This document shows, piece after piece, positions 8,495 to 17,558 of a stretch of 64,000 bases of DNA; the stretch's first letter is position 1, and each line of letters opens with the position of its first letter. Both the position numbers and the translations under genes were made by a program. The DNA comes from Primorskyibacter flagellatus (GTDB lineage Bacteria > Pseudomonadota > Alphaproteobacteria > Rhodobacterales > Rhodobacteraceae), in contig NZ_FWYD01000014.1 in the NCBI RefSeq assembly GCF_900176485.1, forward strand, positions 1-64,000, read 5' to 3'. The notes beneath the pieces were generated by a model, which was given only the letters and a program-made list of their open reading frames with translations, had not been told where the DNA came from and did not search any database.

Positions 8495-9768
8495 CAGTCC
8501 ATCAGGCTCGGCAGGCCGGTTGACAGGATCGGGAAGGCGCAGACCAGGATCAGCACCACGAAGGGCGGGATCAGCCAAGGCAGGATCGCCTTTGCCAGAC
8601 GCTGATAGGGAATGCCGCCGACCTGGGCCACCACGAACAGGGCCATGCCCATCGGCGGCGTCAGGATCGAGATCATCAGGTTCAGCACGGTGATGATGCC
8701 GAAATGCACAGGATCGATGCCAAAGCCCATGGCAACCGGCACCAGAATGGGCACGACCACCAGCAGGATCACCAGCGCCTCGATGAAACAGCCCAGAAAG
8801 AAGATCATCAGATTGACTGCGATCAGGAAGGTGACCGGGCTGTCGGCGATGGACAGAAAGAAGGTCGCGATCTGCTGCGGTGCCTGCTCGCGGGCCATGA
8901 TGAAGCTGAGCAATCCGACACCCGCCACGATCGTCGCAATCGAGGCCGACGTGACCGTGGTGTCGTAGATCGAGTCCCACAGCTTGCGGAAGGTCAGTTC
9001 GCGGTAAAAAATCAGGTCGATCATGACCGCGTAAAGCACGGTGATCGCCGCCGCTTCGGTCGGCGAGAACAGGCCCGAGAAGATGCCGCCGACAATGACC
9101 ACGGGTGTCATCAGCGCAGGCAGGGATTTCACGAACAGCGTGCCGATGTCCCCCGCAGAGCTGCGCGGATCGCGCGGGTAGTCGCGCTTGCGGGCGATGA
9201 ACCAGACCATGACCATCAGCGCCACGGCGCACATGACCCCCGGAACGATGCCGCCCAGAAACAGCTTGCCGATAGAGACGTTGGCGATCACGCCGTACAA
9301 AACCATGGTGATAGACGGCGGCACCAGCGGGCCGATCATTGACGAGGCGGCGGTCACGGCGCCGGCGAAATCGTCGTCATAGCCCGCGTCGCGCATCGCC
9401 TCGATCTCCATCTTGCCCAGACCGCCGGCGTCAGCCAAGGCCGAGCCAGACATGCCGGAAAAGAACAGCGACGCCAGCACGTTGACATGCCCCAGCCCGC
9501 CGGTGACATGGCCAACCAGACTGCGCGCAAAACCGAACAGGTGATTGGTGATGCCCGCCGAGTTCAGCACACCCGCCGCCAGAATGAACAGCGGCACGGC
9601 AAGCAGCGGAAAGCTGTTGAGCCCATCCGTCATCCGCTGCATGGCAAAGCTGATGCCCATGCCGGTGTAATAGAAATATCCCATCGACACGAAGATCATG
9701 GCGATCCCGATGGGCACACCGATCAGCACGAAGATCAGCCAAAGAATACCGACGGTGGCAAGGATCAT
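8494..9768 (-). CDS. siaM: TRAP transporter large permease (sialic acid type)
   Basis: Large membrane subunit (DctM/SiaM) of a tripartite ATP-independent transporter that couples sodium flow to sialic acid import. The 424-residue protein is almost entirely hydrophobic, with about a dozen membrane segments. Family signatures include [42 protein letters not shown] and [12 protein letters not shown]. It starts at ATG 9768, overlapping the siaQ stop (ATGA), and ends overlapping nanE. Substrate assignment comes from the SiaP-like binding protein and the surrounding nan genes. Confidence 0.92.
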   Translation of the reverse strand: MILATVGILWLIFVLIGVPIGIAMIFVSMGYFYYTGMGISFAMQRMTDGLNSFPLLAVPLFILAAGVLNSAGITNHLFGFARSLVGHVTGGLGHVNVLASLFFSGMSGSALADAGGLGKMEIEAMRDAGYDDDFAGAVTAASSMIGPLVPPSITMVLYGVIANVSIGKLFLGGIVPGVMCAVALMVMVWFIARKRDYPRDPRSSAGDIGTLFVKSLPALMTPVVIVGGIFSGLFSPTEAAAITVLYAVMIDLIFYRELTFRKLWDSIYDTTVTSASIATIVAGVGLLSFIMAREQAPQQIATFFLSIADSPVTFLIAVNLMIFFLGCFIEALVILLVVVPILVPVAMGFGIDPVHFGIITVLNLMISILTPPMGMALFVVAQVGGIPYQRLAKAILPWLIPPFVVLILVCAFPILSTGLPSLMD

Positions 9769-10244
9769 AGCGTGGGCTCCCGCGTGACAGAGACATCGCG
9801 GCGGCCCAGCAAGCGGCGCACGATCCGGTGGAATATCAGGATGGCGGCGACAAGGCCGGAAGCGTAAAGCACCGCATCGGTTGTCGGCAGGGTGACAGTG
9901 ACATTGTCCCAGGTCCGCAGGACGGTCTTGTAGCCGATCCAGATCAGATGACCGACGATGCCCAGATAGACGAGGTCGATCACGGTATAGAGGATGCGGC
10001 GGGCGCCAGCGGGCAGCATCTCTGCCAGAAAGGCCATTTTAAGCTGACCGTCCTGACGCTCGACCTCGGCGATGCCGATGAAGGCCATCCAGACCCAAAG
10101 CCAGCGCGCGGCTTCTTCCGTCCAGACCGGGCCGCGAAACAGCGGCGTGCGGCCAAAGACCTGAATCAGCACGACACCGATCAGAACGATGAAGATCACC
10201 GATGCGACGATGCCCTCGATGCTGTATTTGCGCGGATATTTCAA
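9765..10244 (-). CDS. siaQ: TRAP transporter small permease
   Basis: Small four-helix membrane subunit (DctQ type) that bridges the binding protein and the large permease. The 159-residue protein shows the family box VWTEEAARWLWVWMAFIG, and hydrophobic segments near residues 13-30, 47-60, 87-105 and 122-140. The start codon is TTG at 10244, preceded by GGAGGGGG about ten bases upstream. The gene overlaps siaM by four bases. A strong hairpin (10271-10300) lies between it and siaP, which would allow the binding protein to be made in excess over the permeases. Confidence 0.88.
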   Translation of the reverse strand: MKYPRKYSIEGIVASVIFIVLIGVVLIQVFGRTPLFRGPVWTEEAARWLWVWMAFIGIAEVERQDGQLKMAFLAEMLPAGARRILYTVIDLVYLGIVGHLIWIGYKTVLRTWDNVTVTLPTTDAVLYASGLVAAILIFHRIVRRLLGRRDVSVTREPTL

Positions 10245-10270
10245 CGGCCTAGCCCCCTCCGGACAGATGA

Positions 10271-10300
10271 TTTCTGCGGGCGCCGCAACGCCCGCAGAAA
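10271..10300 (-). terminator. Intercistronic hairpin between siaP and siaQ
   Basis: A perfect 12-bp inverted repeat (TTTCTGCGGGCG, six-base loop, complement) follows the siaP stop codon. It has no full U-run, so it more likely acts as a partial terminator or as a 3' stabiliser of siaP mRNA, a common arrangement between the binding protein and permease genes of transporters. Confidence 0.7.
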
Positions 10301-10306
10301 GATTGC

Positions 10307-11269
10307 TTATTCGCCGCGTACGCGGGCGATGGCACCTTCACCGAACTGCTCTTCGAGCGTGTCGTAGTAGGGCTGCATCGCATCGCGGAAGGGCGCCAGA
10401 TCGGGGCGGGTGATGGTCAAGCCGCGCTCTTCAAAGGTGGCGATCAAGTCTTCCTCGGCCTGCTGTGTCAGGCTGTTGTTCAACTCGCCACCGGCCGCAA
10501 CGGCTTCGGTGATCCAGCCCTTTTCGTCATCGCTCAGACTGTCCCACAGATCATCGGAGATCTGCACCGCCGCCGAGGCGACGAAATGGTTGGTCATCGC
10601 GACATGGCTTTGAACTTCGTAGAACTTCATCGCCTCGATTGTGGGCAGCGGGTTCTCTTCGGCATCGACCTGATTGGTCTGAAGCGCCAGGTAAACCTCG
10701 GCGAACGCGACCGGAGCAGGCGTCGCGCCGACGTTTTCCGCATAGGCGATCAGGAAGGGCACGTTGGGCGTGCGCAGACGCAGGCCCGCCATATCGTCGA
10801 TGGATTCGATGGCGCGGTTCGATGTGGTCTGACGGGTGCCGTAATACCAGACATCCAGAAGATGGACGCCCTTTTCCTCGAACTTCGCCGACATTTCCTG
10901 ACCCCAGTCACCGGCGATGATGTCTTTGAGATGGGCAAAATCGTCGGCAACATAAGGCGCGCCGATCAGGTTCAGCTCGGGGATGATATAGCTCATGTCG
11001 GGATAGCCGGTGATGACCATATCCAGCTCGCCCGCCTGAAGCTGCGCGACCATCGCCTTGAAGTCGCCAAGCGTCGAGGACGGGAACAGGTTCACGGTCA
11101 GCTCACCGCCCGAGATTTCCTCCAGATTGGACGCGAATTCCTGCGCCCCCTTGTAGACGTTCGAGGCTTCGTTGTCTTGCAGACCAAAGGTCAGCTCACG
11201 TTCCGCCATGGCCGGAGCGGCCAGCGCCAGGGTCGCCGCACAGGCGAGAAGAGTGGTCTTGAGTTTCAT
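10307..11269 (-). CDS. siaP: TRAP transporter sialic acid-binding protein
   Basis: Periplasmic DctP/SiaP-type binding protein, about 320 residues. A signal peptide of ~22 residues ends in LAAPAMA, followed by the mature start ERELTFGLQD. The ligand-binding region has WYYGTRQ and LRLRTPN, placing arginines where SiaP binds the sialate carboxylate, and ALQTNQVDAEENPL, which is a family signature. Of the two adjacent ATG codons the second (11269) has the better distance to AAGGAGG. It is the second gene of the leftward operon, 47 bases after nanR. Confidence 0.93.
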   Translation of the reverse strand: MKLKTTLLACAATLALAAPAMAERELTFGLQDNEASNVYKGAQEFASNLEEISGGELTVNLFPSSTLGDFKAMVAQLQAGELDMVITGYPDMSYIIPELNLIGAPYVADDFAHLKDIIAGDWGQEMSAKFEEKGVHLLDVWYYGTRQTTSNRAIESIDDMAGLRLRTPNVPFLIAYAENVGATPAPVAFAEVYLALQTNQVDAEENPLPTIEAMKFYEVQSHVAMTNHFVASAAVQISDDLWDSLSDDEKGWITEAVAAGGELNNSLTQQAEEDLIATFEERGLTITRPDLAPFRDAMQPYYDTLEEQFGEGAIARVRGE

Positions 11270-11316
11270 CATATCCTCCTTGATGTTCGATGAATGGCGA
11301 ACAGGTCCGCCGGTTG

Positions 11317-12060
11317 TCAGTGTGTGGTGCGTCCGCCGGCTTCCGGCGACAGCTGCGGTGCCTTGAGGCGCGCCCGATAGGACCGGGTCAGATGTCGATC
11401 CATCACATCGGTCGCGGTGACGACATCGCCATCCAGAACCGCCTGATAGATCTCGCGATGTTCGTCATAGGCAATCCGATCATAGCGCAATGGATTAGGC
11501 GTCGGCGGGCGATGCGCGATCATCGTGCTGACGAACATGTCGTGCAGCGTCAGGATCACCGGGTTGCCGACAACCGAAACAAGGGCACGATGGAACGCGA
11601 TGTCGGTCGGCGCAAAATCGGCCGTACCGACAGCGTCGAAGTTCTTCTCAAGCGCGGCCTGCAACTTGGCCAGCTGGATATTATCGGCGCGCTTTGCAGC
11701 CTCGCGTGCCGCGCCGGTTTCGATGAACTGGCGCATCTGCTCAAGATGCGCGCCGCTTTCGGCATCGCCAAGAACCTCGCGGATCAGATCGCCGGTTCCC
11801 CGCAGCACTGTCGCGATGGACGGAAGTGTCGCGCGGGGCCGCTTGCCCGCCCCGGCGGTGAGATAGCCGCGCATCTGCATCTGGGCCAGCGCCTCGCGTA
11901 CCGTGGGCCGCGAGGCAGAGAACCGCTCGCACAGGTCGCGCTCTGTCGGCAGAGGTGCCTCGGGCGCGAACACCCCGCCCCGGATCTCGCCGATCAGCGT
12001 GTCGGCGATCAGGTCCGGCGTGCGTCGGGGCGCATGGATATCATCAGCATCAGTGTCCAC
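11317..12060 (-). CDS. nanR: GntR-family (FadR subfamily) regulator of sialate genes
   Basis: A 247-residue regulator with an N-terminal winged helix (LPTERDLCERFSASRPTVREAL) and a C-terminal FCD ligand domain carrying likely metal ligands (DIAFHRAL, DEHREIY, MDRHL). By position it is the sialate-responsive repressor NanR. I prefer GTG at 12060, which has AGAGGAGAG just upstream; the in-frame ATG at 12081 lacks a ribosome-binding site and abuts the palindrome at 12082-12094. It is the first gene of the operon it probably controls and is divergent from nanA, implying autoregulation. Confidence 0.88.
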   Translation of the reverse strand: MDTDADDIHAPRRTPDLIADTLIGEIRGGVFAPEAPLPTERDLCERFSASRPTVREALAQMQMRGYLTAGAGKRPRATLPSIATVLRGTGDLIREVLGDAESGAHLEQMRQFIETGAAREAAKRADNIQLAKLQAALEKNFDAVGTADFAPTDIAFHRALVSVVGNPVILTLHDMFVSTMIAHRPPTPNPLRYDRIAYDEHREIYQAVLDGDVVTATDVMDRHLTRSYRARLKAPQLSPEAGGRTTH

Positions 12061-12081
12061 TGGTCTCTCCTCTTGCTTCAT

Positions 12082-12094
12082 CTGGTATTACCAG
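12082..12094. promoter_or_regulatory. Probable NanR operator
   Basis: The 13-base palindrome CTGGTATTACCAG fits the FadR-subfamily pattern TGGTnnnACCA and has GGTAT cores like NanR sites in Escherichia coli. A second, weaker site, CGTATATTGCCAG (12124-12136, 9 of 13 identical), overlaps the nanA -10 box. Their centres are 42 bases apart, about four helical turns, so one dimer pair could bind on the same face of the DNA. Confidence 0.65.
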
Positions 12095-12103
12095 AATATT
12101 ATC

Positions 12104-12131
12104 TTGTCAAACTAAAATTCAGTCGTATATT
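12104..12131 (+). promoter_or_regulatory. Candidate sigma-70 promoter of nanA
   Basis: TTGTCA (12104-12109), a 16-base spacer and TATATT (12126-12131) form a good housekeeping promoter reading toward nanA, with a predicted leader of about 85 bases. The -10 box lies inside the weaker operator-like site. On the opposite strand TTGACA (12110-12105) overlaps the same -35 bases and may serve the leftward nanR operon, although no clear -10 is seen for it. Confidence 0.6.
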
Positions 12132-12222
12132 GCCAGAAATGAATTAACGCCGTGATTTTGTCAGTCCAGCCGGGTCCCGGCTTGTCACAATGGCGCGGCA
12201 TGGCAAAAGGTAGACCCCAACG

Positions 12223-13125
12223 ATGACCGAACGACTGACTGGCATGTATGCCGCGCTGATGACTGGCCTTGCCGATGACGGGGCCTTCGACGAGACGCGC
12301 CAGCGCGGCCTGACCGACTATGTCCTCAGGCAGGGGCTGGCCGGACTATATGTTGGTGGCAGCAGCGGCGAATCGGGCCTTCTGGGGGTTGATGAACTGG
12401 CCGAACAGCAGGGGGTCGTCGCCGATTGCGCCAAGGAGAGCGGCGCAAAACTGATCGCCCATGTCGGCATGCCCAACCTGCGCGATTCTGTCCGTCTGGC
12501 AAAGCGCGCCTCGGATCTGGGGTATCATGCACTGTCGGCCCTGCCGCCGCATTCCTACCCGTTCAGCGATGCCGAGATCGAAGGTTATTACACGGATCTG
12601 GCCGCCGCCACCGACCTGCCGCTGATTGTCTACGAGGTGCCGGTGCGCACCGGCCGCCCGATCGCGCTGGACTCGCTGGAGCGTATCCTCGACCTGCCCA
12701 ACGTCGCCGGGATCAAGTTCACCTCCACCGATCTGTTCAAGTTCTCGATGCTGCGCCGCCGTCGCCCCGACAGCAGCTATTTCTTCGGCTTCGACGAGAT
12801 TTACATGACCGGCGGCGTGCTGGGCGCGGATGGCGGCATCGGTACGACCTACAACATCCTCGGCAAGCTTTATGTCGCGCTGGATGCAGCGCTGCGCGAT
12901 GGCGACCTGCCCCGCGCACAGCAATTGCAGGACGCGTCTCAGATCTTTGTCGAGGCGCTTCTGGATACTGGCGTTCTGCCGGGCATGAAGGCCGCCTTCC
13001 GCGTCCTTGGCATTGATTGTGGCAAGACGCGCGCGCCCATGTCCCTGCGCATGTCCGAAGACAAGGCCGAAGCGCATATGCGCGCTGTTCTTGAGCGTCC
13101 CGAAATCAAGCCCTGGCTGGTTTGA
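12223..13125 (+). CDS. nanA: N-acetylneuraminate lyase
   Basis: NanA cleaves N-acetylneuraminate into N-acetylmannosamine and pyruvate. The 300-residue protein is a class I aldolase of the DapA/NanA superfamily: GGSSGE at 45-50 binds the pyruvate carboxylate, Tyr137 lies in VYEVP, and the Schiff-base Lys165 in GIKFTSTD sits at the same number as in the Escherichia coli enzyme. FGFDE at 188-192 is typical of sialate lyases and not of dihydrodipicolinate synthases. It is the first rightward gene of the locus, 163 bases from nanR, and is followed by nanM. Confidence 0.93.
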   Translation: MTERLTGMYAALMTGLADDGAFDETRQRGLTDYVLRQGLAGLYVGGSSGESGLLGVDELAEQQGVVADCAKESGAKLIAHVGMPNLRDSVRLAKRASDLGYHALSALPPHSYPFSDAEIEGYYTDLAAATDLPLIVYEVPVRTGRPIALDSLERILDLPNVAGIKFTSTDLFKFSMLRRRRPDSSYFFGFDEIYMTGGVLGADGGIGTTYNILGKLYVALDAALRDGDLPRAQQLQDASQIFVEALLDTGVLPGMKAAFRVLGIDCGKTRAPMSLRMSEDKAEAHMRAVLERPEIKPWLV

Positions 13126-13196
13126 AGGCGTCTCTTGCCCGAACAAAAAAACCGCCCGCGGGCACCGGGAACATCACAACAGGAGGAAACTATACA

Positions 13197-14360
13197 ATGA
13201 CACTACGTACCCAAATTCTTGGTGGAGCAGGCGCGCTTGCCCTTCTCGCCGCGACGGCCGGAACTGCACTGGCCGAGGATTGGCCTGATCTGCCCGTCGG
13301 CGTGAAGAACGGCATCGCTGAACGCATTGGCGACCAACTGATCGTCGGTCTGGGCAGTGCCGGCACGCAGGTTTTTGCGCTGGACCTGAATGACGCCGCC
13401 GCCGGCTGGCAAGCACTTGCCGAATTCGACGGCCCTGCCCCGTCGCAACCCGCGACAGCGGTATCGAACGGTGCGCTTTATGTCTTCAGCGGATCCGGCA
13501 ACGCAACGGCCGATGCGGCATCCCCGATCATCTTCGAAACGGTCACCCGTTATGATCCCGAAGCCGACAGCTGGGAAACGCTCGACACCACCACGCCGGT
13601 CGGCCTGCTGGGTGCCAGTGCGGTAACGCTCTCCGGTGGTCGCATCGCCATTCTCGGCGGTTACAACAAAGAGCTTTTCGACAAGTATCTTTCCGAGGTT
13701 CTGGCCATCGACAAGGAAACCGACCCCGACGCCTGGAATGAGGTGGTCGATTCCTACATGGGGATGGAGCCGAAGGACTACCGCTGGAACGACATGGTCT
13801 TGACTTATGACACCGCCGCAAACGCGTGGGGCGATCTTGGTGCCAATCCCGAACTGCCGAATACCGGCTCTGCCGTGGTTGGAACCGCGCCCGGAACCTT
13901 CCTGATCGTCAACGGCGAGATCAAGCCGGGGCTGCGCACTGATGCGGTCAAATCCGTCACCTTTGGTGCGGATGCGGCAGAATGGTCGGAAGTGGCCCCG
14001 GTTCCGGCACCCGAAGGCAGCGATGTGCAGGAAGGCCTTGCCGGAGCCTACAGCGCTCTGACCGACAAGGGCGTTCTGGTTGCCGGCGGTGCCAACTTCC
14101 TTGGCGCGCAGGCCGCAGCCGAAGCCGGTAACTGGTATGCCCACAATGGGCTTGATAAACACTGGGCCGCCGAGGTTTTCGCGCTGCAAGACGACGCGTG
14201 GACTCAGGTCGGTGAATTGCCTGAAGGGCTGGCCTATGGCGGGTCTTTCCCGGTCGATGGCGGGCTTCTTGTTGTTGGCGGCGAAGACAGTGAAAGAGCG
14301 GCACGCACCGACGTCTTCCTGGTTCAGTGGGATGGCGAAGAGCTTGCGATTGTAGACTGA
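13197..14360 (+). CDS. nanM: N-acetylneuraminate mutarotase, kelch type
   Basis: NanM speeds conversion of alpha- to beta-N-acetylneuraminate in the periplasm, so that scavenged sialate fits the transporter. The 387-residue protein has a signal peptide ending ATAGTALA, then kelch-type repeats with paired glycines and tryptophans (for example GGRIAILGGYN, NTGSAVVG, GVLVAGGANFLG, GGLLVVGGED). I use the ATG at 13197 behind AGGAGG; an upstream in-frame ATG at 13122 would bury the signal peptide. It follows nanA and is the last rightward gene of the locus. Confidence 0.9.
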   Translation: MTLRTQILGGAGALALLAATAGTALAEDWPDLPVGVKNGIAERIGDQLIVGLGSAGTQVFALDLNDAAAGWQALAEFDGPAPSQPATAVSNGALYVFSGSGNATADAASPIIFETVTRYDPEADSWETLDTTTPVGLLGASAVTLSGGRIAILGGYNKELFDKYLSEVLAIDKETDPDAWNEVVDSYMGMEPKDYRWNDMVLTYDTAANAWGDLGANPELPNTGSAVVGTAPGTFLIVNGEIKPGLRTDAVKSVTFGADAAEWSEVAPVPAPEGSDVQEGLAGAYSALTDKGVLVAGGANFLGAQAAAEAGNWYAHNGLDKHWAAEVFALQDDAWTQVGELPEGLAYGGSFPVDGGLLVVGGEDSERAARTDVFLVQWDGEELAIVD

Positions 14361-14368
14361 CACCAAGC

Positions 14369-14400
14369 GGCAGTCGGCGCAGCCACCCGCGCCGACTGCC
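14369..14400 (+). terminator. Hairpin after nanM
   Basis: A perfect 12-bp stem (GGCAGTCGGCGC with its complement, eight-base loop) follows the nanM stop codon by eight bases. No T-run follows, so it may be a factor-dependent terminator or a 3' stabilising hairpin. Confidence 0.65.
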
Positions 14401-14896
14401 AAATCTTCGCATCAAAATGATGATGCTCAGCGGATCTTTGCGCGAAGGAACGCTTTGCCAAAGTCAGAAGTCGCGTTTCAGGATGGTCGTTGGACATGAC
14501 ATCTGGTCCGCACCGTCTCGCCTGTCGGGCCTTGGCGTGACAAAGGCGGGGACGGTTGCATTATTCCGGCGACTGCACGTCAAGAGCGCCTTCGCCCAAG
14601 GTTCAAACGGTCAGAGCAGAGATCGCGTGACTAAATTCACAATATCGACTGAGCTTTAGTCACTCACCAAGCTCATGCCGCGCAGGCAGACCGCTGGCGC
14701 GTGATCCCGACTGCCTTGCGCTGGCCGATCCTCGCCAATAGCATGGCACTGCCGGGGTCGGCGCGCAATGCCGCAGCGACCAATGCAACACGAACCGTTT
14801 GCTAAGCACCTGATCCGCCTGACGCTTCGGGCGGGACTATAACATTTGGCATGTCCGACGAATTCCTGCGTTCCGACGTGCAAGAGAGGATCACTG
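14401..14896. other. About 500 bases without a gene
   Basis: No open frame with a recognisable domain or ribosome-binding site is present, and I see no tRNA or clear RNA hairpin beyond the one at 14369-14400. The promoter of the following metallo-beta-lactamase-fold gene should lie here; I could not pick one with confidence. Confidence 0.5.
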
Positions 14897-15847
14897 ATGG
14901 CCAAGGCATTCGCGTCCCAGGGCGACATGGGCGAAAAGAAGATCAGCTTCACCGAGGTAGGCGACGGGTTGTGGGCCTTCACCGCAGAGGGCGATCCCAA
15001 TAGCGGCGTCATCATCGGCGATGACAGCGTGATGATCGTCGAGGCCCAGGCAACGCCGCGCCTGGCAAACATGGTGATTGAAAAGGTGCGCGAGGTCACC
15101 GACAAGCCGATCAGCCATGTCGTGATGACCCATTATCACGCGGTGCGCGTACTGGGCGCGTCAGCTTATGGTGCCGATCAGGTCATCATGGGCGAGCAGG
15201 CCCGCGCCATGGTCGTCGAACGCGGACAGGAAGACTGGGACAGTGAATTCCAGCGTTTCCCGCGCCTTTTCGAAGGACATGAGAGCATTCCCGGCCTGAC
15301 CTGGCCCACCACCACCTTCAACGATGCCATGACCGTCTACCTTGGCAACCGCCGGGTTGATCTGATGCATCTGGGCCGCGCGCATACGGCGGGGGACATC
15401 GTTGTGCATGTGCCGGATCAGAACGTCATGTTCACCGGCGACATCGTGGAATATCACAGCGCCTGCTATTGCGGCGACGGGCATTTCAGCGACTGGGGCG
15501 ATACGCTGGACAATATCGCGTCCTTCGATCTGGACGCCATTGCGCCGGGGCGCGGTGATGCCCTGCTGGGCCGCGACATGGTCAATGCCGCGTTGGAAAA
15601 CACCCGTGATTTTGTCGAAAGCACCTATATCCCTGCCGCCCGCGTCGCCGCGCGGGGTGGCAGCCTGAAAGAGGCATGGAACGCCGTGCGCGCCGAATGC
15701 GACCCGAAATTCGCCGATTACGCGATCTATGAACATTGTCTGCCCTTCAACGTCGCCCGCGCCTATGACGAGGCACGCGGCATCGACACCCCCCGCATCT
15801 GGACGGCGCAGCGAGACATCGAGATGTGGGAGGCTTTGCAAGGCTGA
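14897..15847 (+). CDS. Metallo-beta-lactamase-fold protein with altered metal motif
   Basis: A 316-residue MBL-fold protein. It starts at ATG 14897 behind GAGAGGA. The fold is evident from VGDGLWAFTAEGDPNSGVII, MLIV-type strand EAQATP, the THYH loop, LGRAHTAGDIVVH and MFTGDIVEYHS. The usual HxHxDH site reads HYHAVR, so the conserved aspartate and third histidine are missing, while the later histidine (GRAHT) and bridging aspartate (FTGD) remain. A mononuclear or non-canonical site, or a non-hydrolytic role, is likely. It is followed 91 bases later by a flavin hydroxylase and DUF2783 gene, suggesting a shared role in aromatic compound breakdown. Confidence 0.8.
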   Translation: MAKAFASQGDMGEKKISFTEVGDGLWAFTAEGDPNSGVIIGDDSVMIVEAQATPRLANMVIEKVREVTDKPISHVVMTHYHAVRVLGASAYGADQVIMGEQARAMVVERGQEDWDSEFQRFPRLFEGHESIPGLTWPTTTFNDAMTVYLGNRRVDLMHLGRAHTAGDIVVHVPDQNVMFTGDIVEYHSACYCGDGHFSDWGDTLDNIASFDLDAIAPGRGDALLGRDMVNAALENTRDFVESTYIPAARVAARGGSLKEAWNAVRAECDPKFADYAIYEHCLPFNVARAYDEARGIDTPRIWTAQRDIEMWEALQG

Positions 15848-15938
15848 CCTTGTCGGCACGGCCCGATTTGGGCCGGCCCAAAGCACGGGAGACTTCATTC
15901 TTGGGCCTCCCACCTTCCGAAGAAACGGGAGCACCGCG

Positions 15939-17558
15939 ATGACCAAGATCTGCGATACGGCGCTTTACCCTTACGCGCGTAGCGCCGACCAGAACGCGGC
16001 AACGCCTTTGCGTCATTCGGTCATCATCATCGGTGCGGGGCCGGTCGGGCTTGCCACCGCGATTGATCTCGCGCAACAGGGCGTGCCGGTTGTGGTGCTG
16101 GACGACAATGACCGGGTCAGTTCCGGCTCGCGCGCCATATGCTTTGCCAAACGCCCCTTGGAAATCCTTGATCGGTTGGGCTGCGGCCAGCCCATGGTCG
16201 ACAAGGGTGTGATCTGGAGCAAGGGCAAGGTGTTTTTCGGCGATCGGCGCATCTATGACTTCAACCTGCTGCCCGAGGATGGTCACAAGCGCCCGGCATT
16301 CATCAACCTTCAACAATACTATTTCGAGCTTCACCTGCTGGAACGCGTCCGTGCGCTTCAGGCCGAAGGCAAGCAGATCGAGCTGCGCGGCAAGAACCGC
16401 GTCACCGCCATCGACCCCCAGCCCGACCATGTCACTCTTGAGGTGGACACCCCCGAAGGCCCCTACAATGTCGAGGCCGATTGGCTGATCGCCTGCGATG
16501 GCGCAGGCTCGCCCAGCCGGACAATGCTGGGGCTGGATTTCGTCGGCCGCGTGTTCGAGGATAATTTCCTGATTGCCGACGTGGTCATGCAGGCGGATTT
16601 CCCGACCGAGCGTTGGTTCTGGTTTGACCCCCATTTCAACAAGGGGCAGTCGGCGCTGCTGCACAAACAACCCGATGGTGTCTGGCGAATTGACCTGCAA
16701 TTGGGCTGGGGTATCGACAAGGCCGAGGAAAAGAAGCCCAAGAACGTCATCCCCCGACTGAAAGCGATGCTGGGCGAGGACACGCAGTTCGAACTGGAAT
16801 GGGTCAGCATCTACACCTTCCAATGCCGCAGGATGGAACGGTTCCGGCATGGCCGCGTGCTGTTTGCCGGAGATTCCGCCCATCAGGTCAGCCCGTTCGG
16901 CGCGCGCGGCGCGAATTCAGGCGTGCAGGACGCCGACAACCTCGCGTGGAAACTGGCACTGGTGATTGACGGCAAAGCACCCGAAAGCCTGATGGACAGC
17001 TATGACATGGAACGCTTGCATGGCGCGGACGAGAACATCCTGAACTCGACCCGTTCGACCGATTTCATCACGCCCAAATCGGAGATCAGCCGTATTTTCC
17101 GCGACGCCGTGCTGGATCTTAGCGAGAATTACGCATTTGCCCGCCCCATGGTGAATTCCGGCCGCCTGTCCGTGCCTTGCACCTATGATGACTCTCCGTT
17201 GAATTCGCCCGACGCATTGAACGGGCCAGAGCGTACCCGCCCCGGATCGCCCTGCCCCGATGCGCCGCTCGGCGATGGGTTTCTTTTGTCCCGGCTGGGC
17301 GGCGCGTTTGTCCTGTTGACGATAAATACAGACGCCCCCGAAGTTTTGGATATTGACGGTTTGCCCCTCACGCGCGTCGCAATCTCAACCGGGGACGACC
17401 CAACGGAACACATCAAAACCCGCTATCTGGGTGAAAGCGAAACTGCGGTCTACCTGATCCGACCGGATCAGCATGTCGCGGCGCGCTACCCCGGCTATGA
17501 TGCGGAGCAGATCACCGCAGCCATGCGCCGCGCCACCGGAATGGAGGGCCAGATATGA
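15939..17558 (+). CDS. FAD-dependent aromatic hydroxylase (MhpA/PHBH type)
   Basis: A 539-residue class A flavoprotein monooxygenase that should use NAD(P)H and O2 to hydroxylate a phenolic acid. It has the dinucleotide-binding GAGPVGLATAIDLAQQG, a DG-type motif LIACDGAGSPSR, and the second FAD motif GDSAHQVSPFGARGAN. The C-terminal ~120 residues resemble the thioredoxin-like tail of MhpA-type enzymes. The start at 15939 is chosen because the conserved N-terminus begins there; the open frame extends upstream into the MBL gene. Its ATGA overlap with the DUF2783 gene shows translational coupling. The true substrate cannot be read from sequence. Confidence 0.85.
   Translation: MTKICDTALYPYARSADQNAATPLRHSVIIIGAGPVGLATAIDLAQQGVPVVVLDDNDRVSSGSRAICFAKRPLEILDRLGCGQPMVDKGVIWSKGKVFFGDRRIYDFNLLPEDGHKRPAFINLQQYYFELHLLERVRALQAEGKQIELRGKNRVTAIDPQPDHVTLEVDTPEGPYNVEADWLIACDGAGSPSRTMLGLDFVGRVFEDNFLIADVVMQADFPTERWFWFDPHFNKGQSALLHKQPDGVWRIDLQLGWGIDKAEEKKPKNVIPRLKAMLGEDTQFELEWVSIYTFQCRRMERFRHGRVLFAGDSAHQVSPFGARGANSGVQDADNLAWKLALVIDGKAPESLMDSYDMERLHGADENILNSTRSTDFITPKSEISRIFRDAVLDLSENYAFARPMVNSGRLSVPCTYDDSPLNSPDALNGPERTRPGSPCPDAPLGDGFLLSRLGGAFVLLTINTDAPEVLDIDGLPLTRVAISTGDDPTEHIKTRYLGESETAVYLIRPDQHVAARYPGYDAEQITAAMRRATGMEGQI

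Noticed and set aside
7793-9232. A 479-codon frame joining nanE to sequence inside siaM
   Set aside because: The extra 246 codons read the permease gene in another frame and have no protein-like composition. nanE starts at 8494 with a TGATG overlap.
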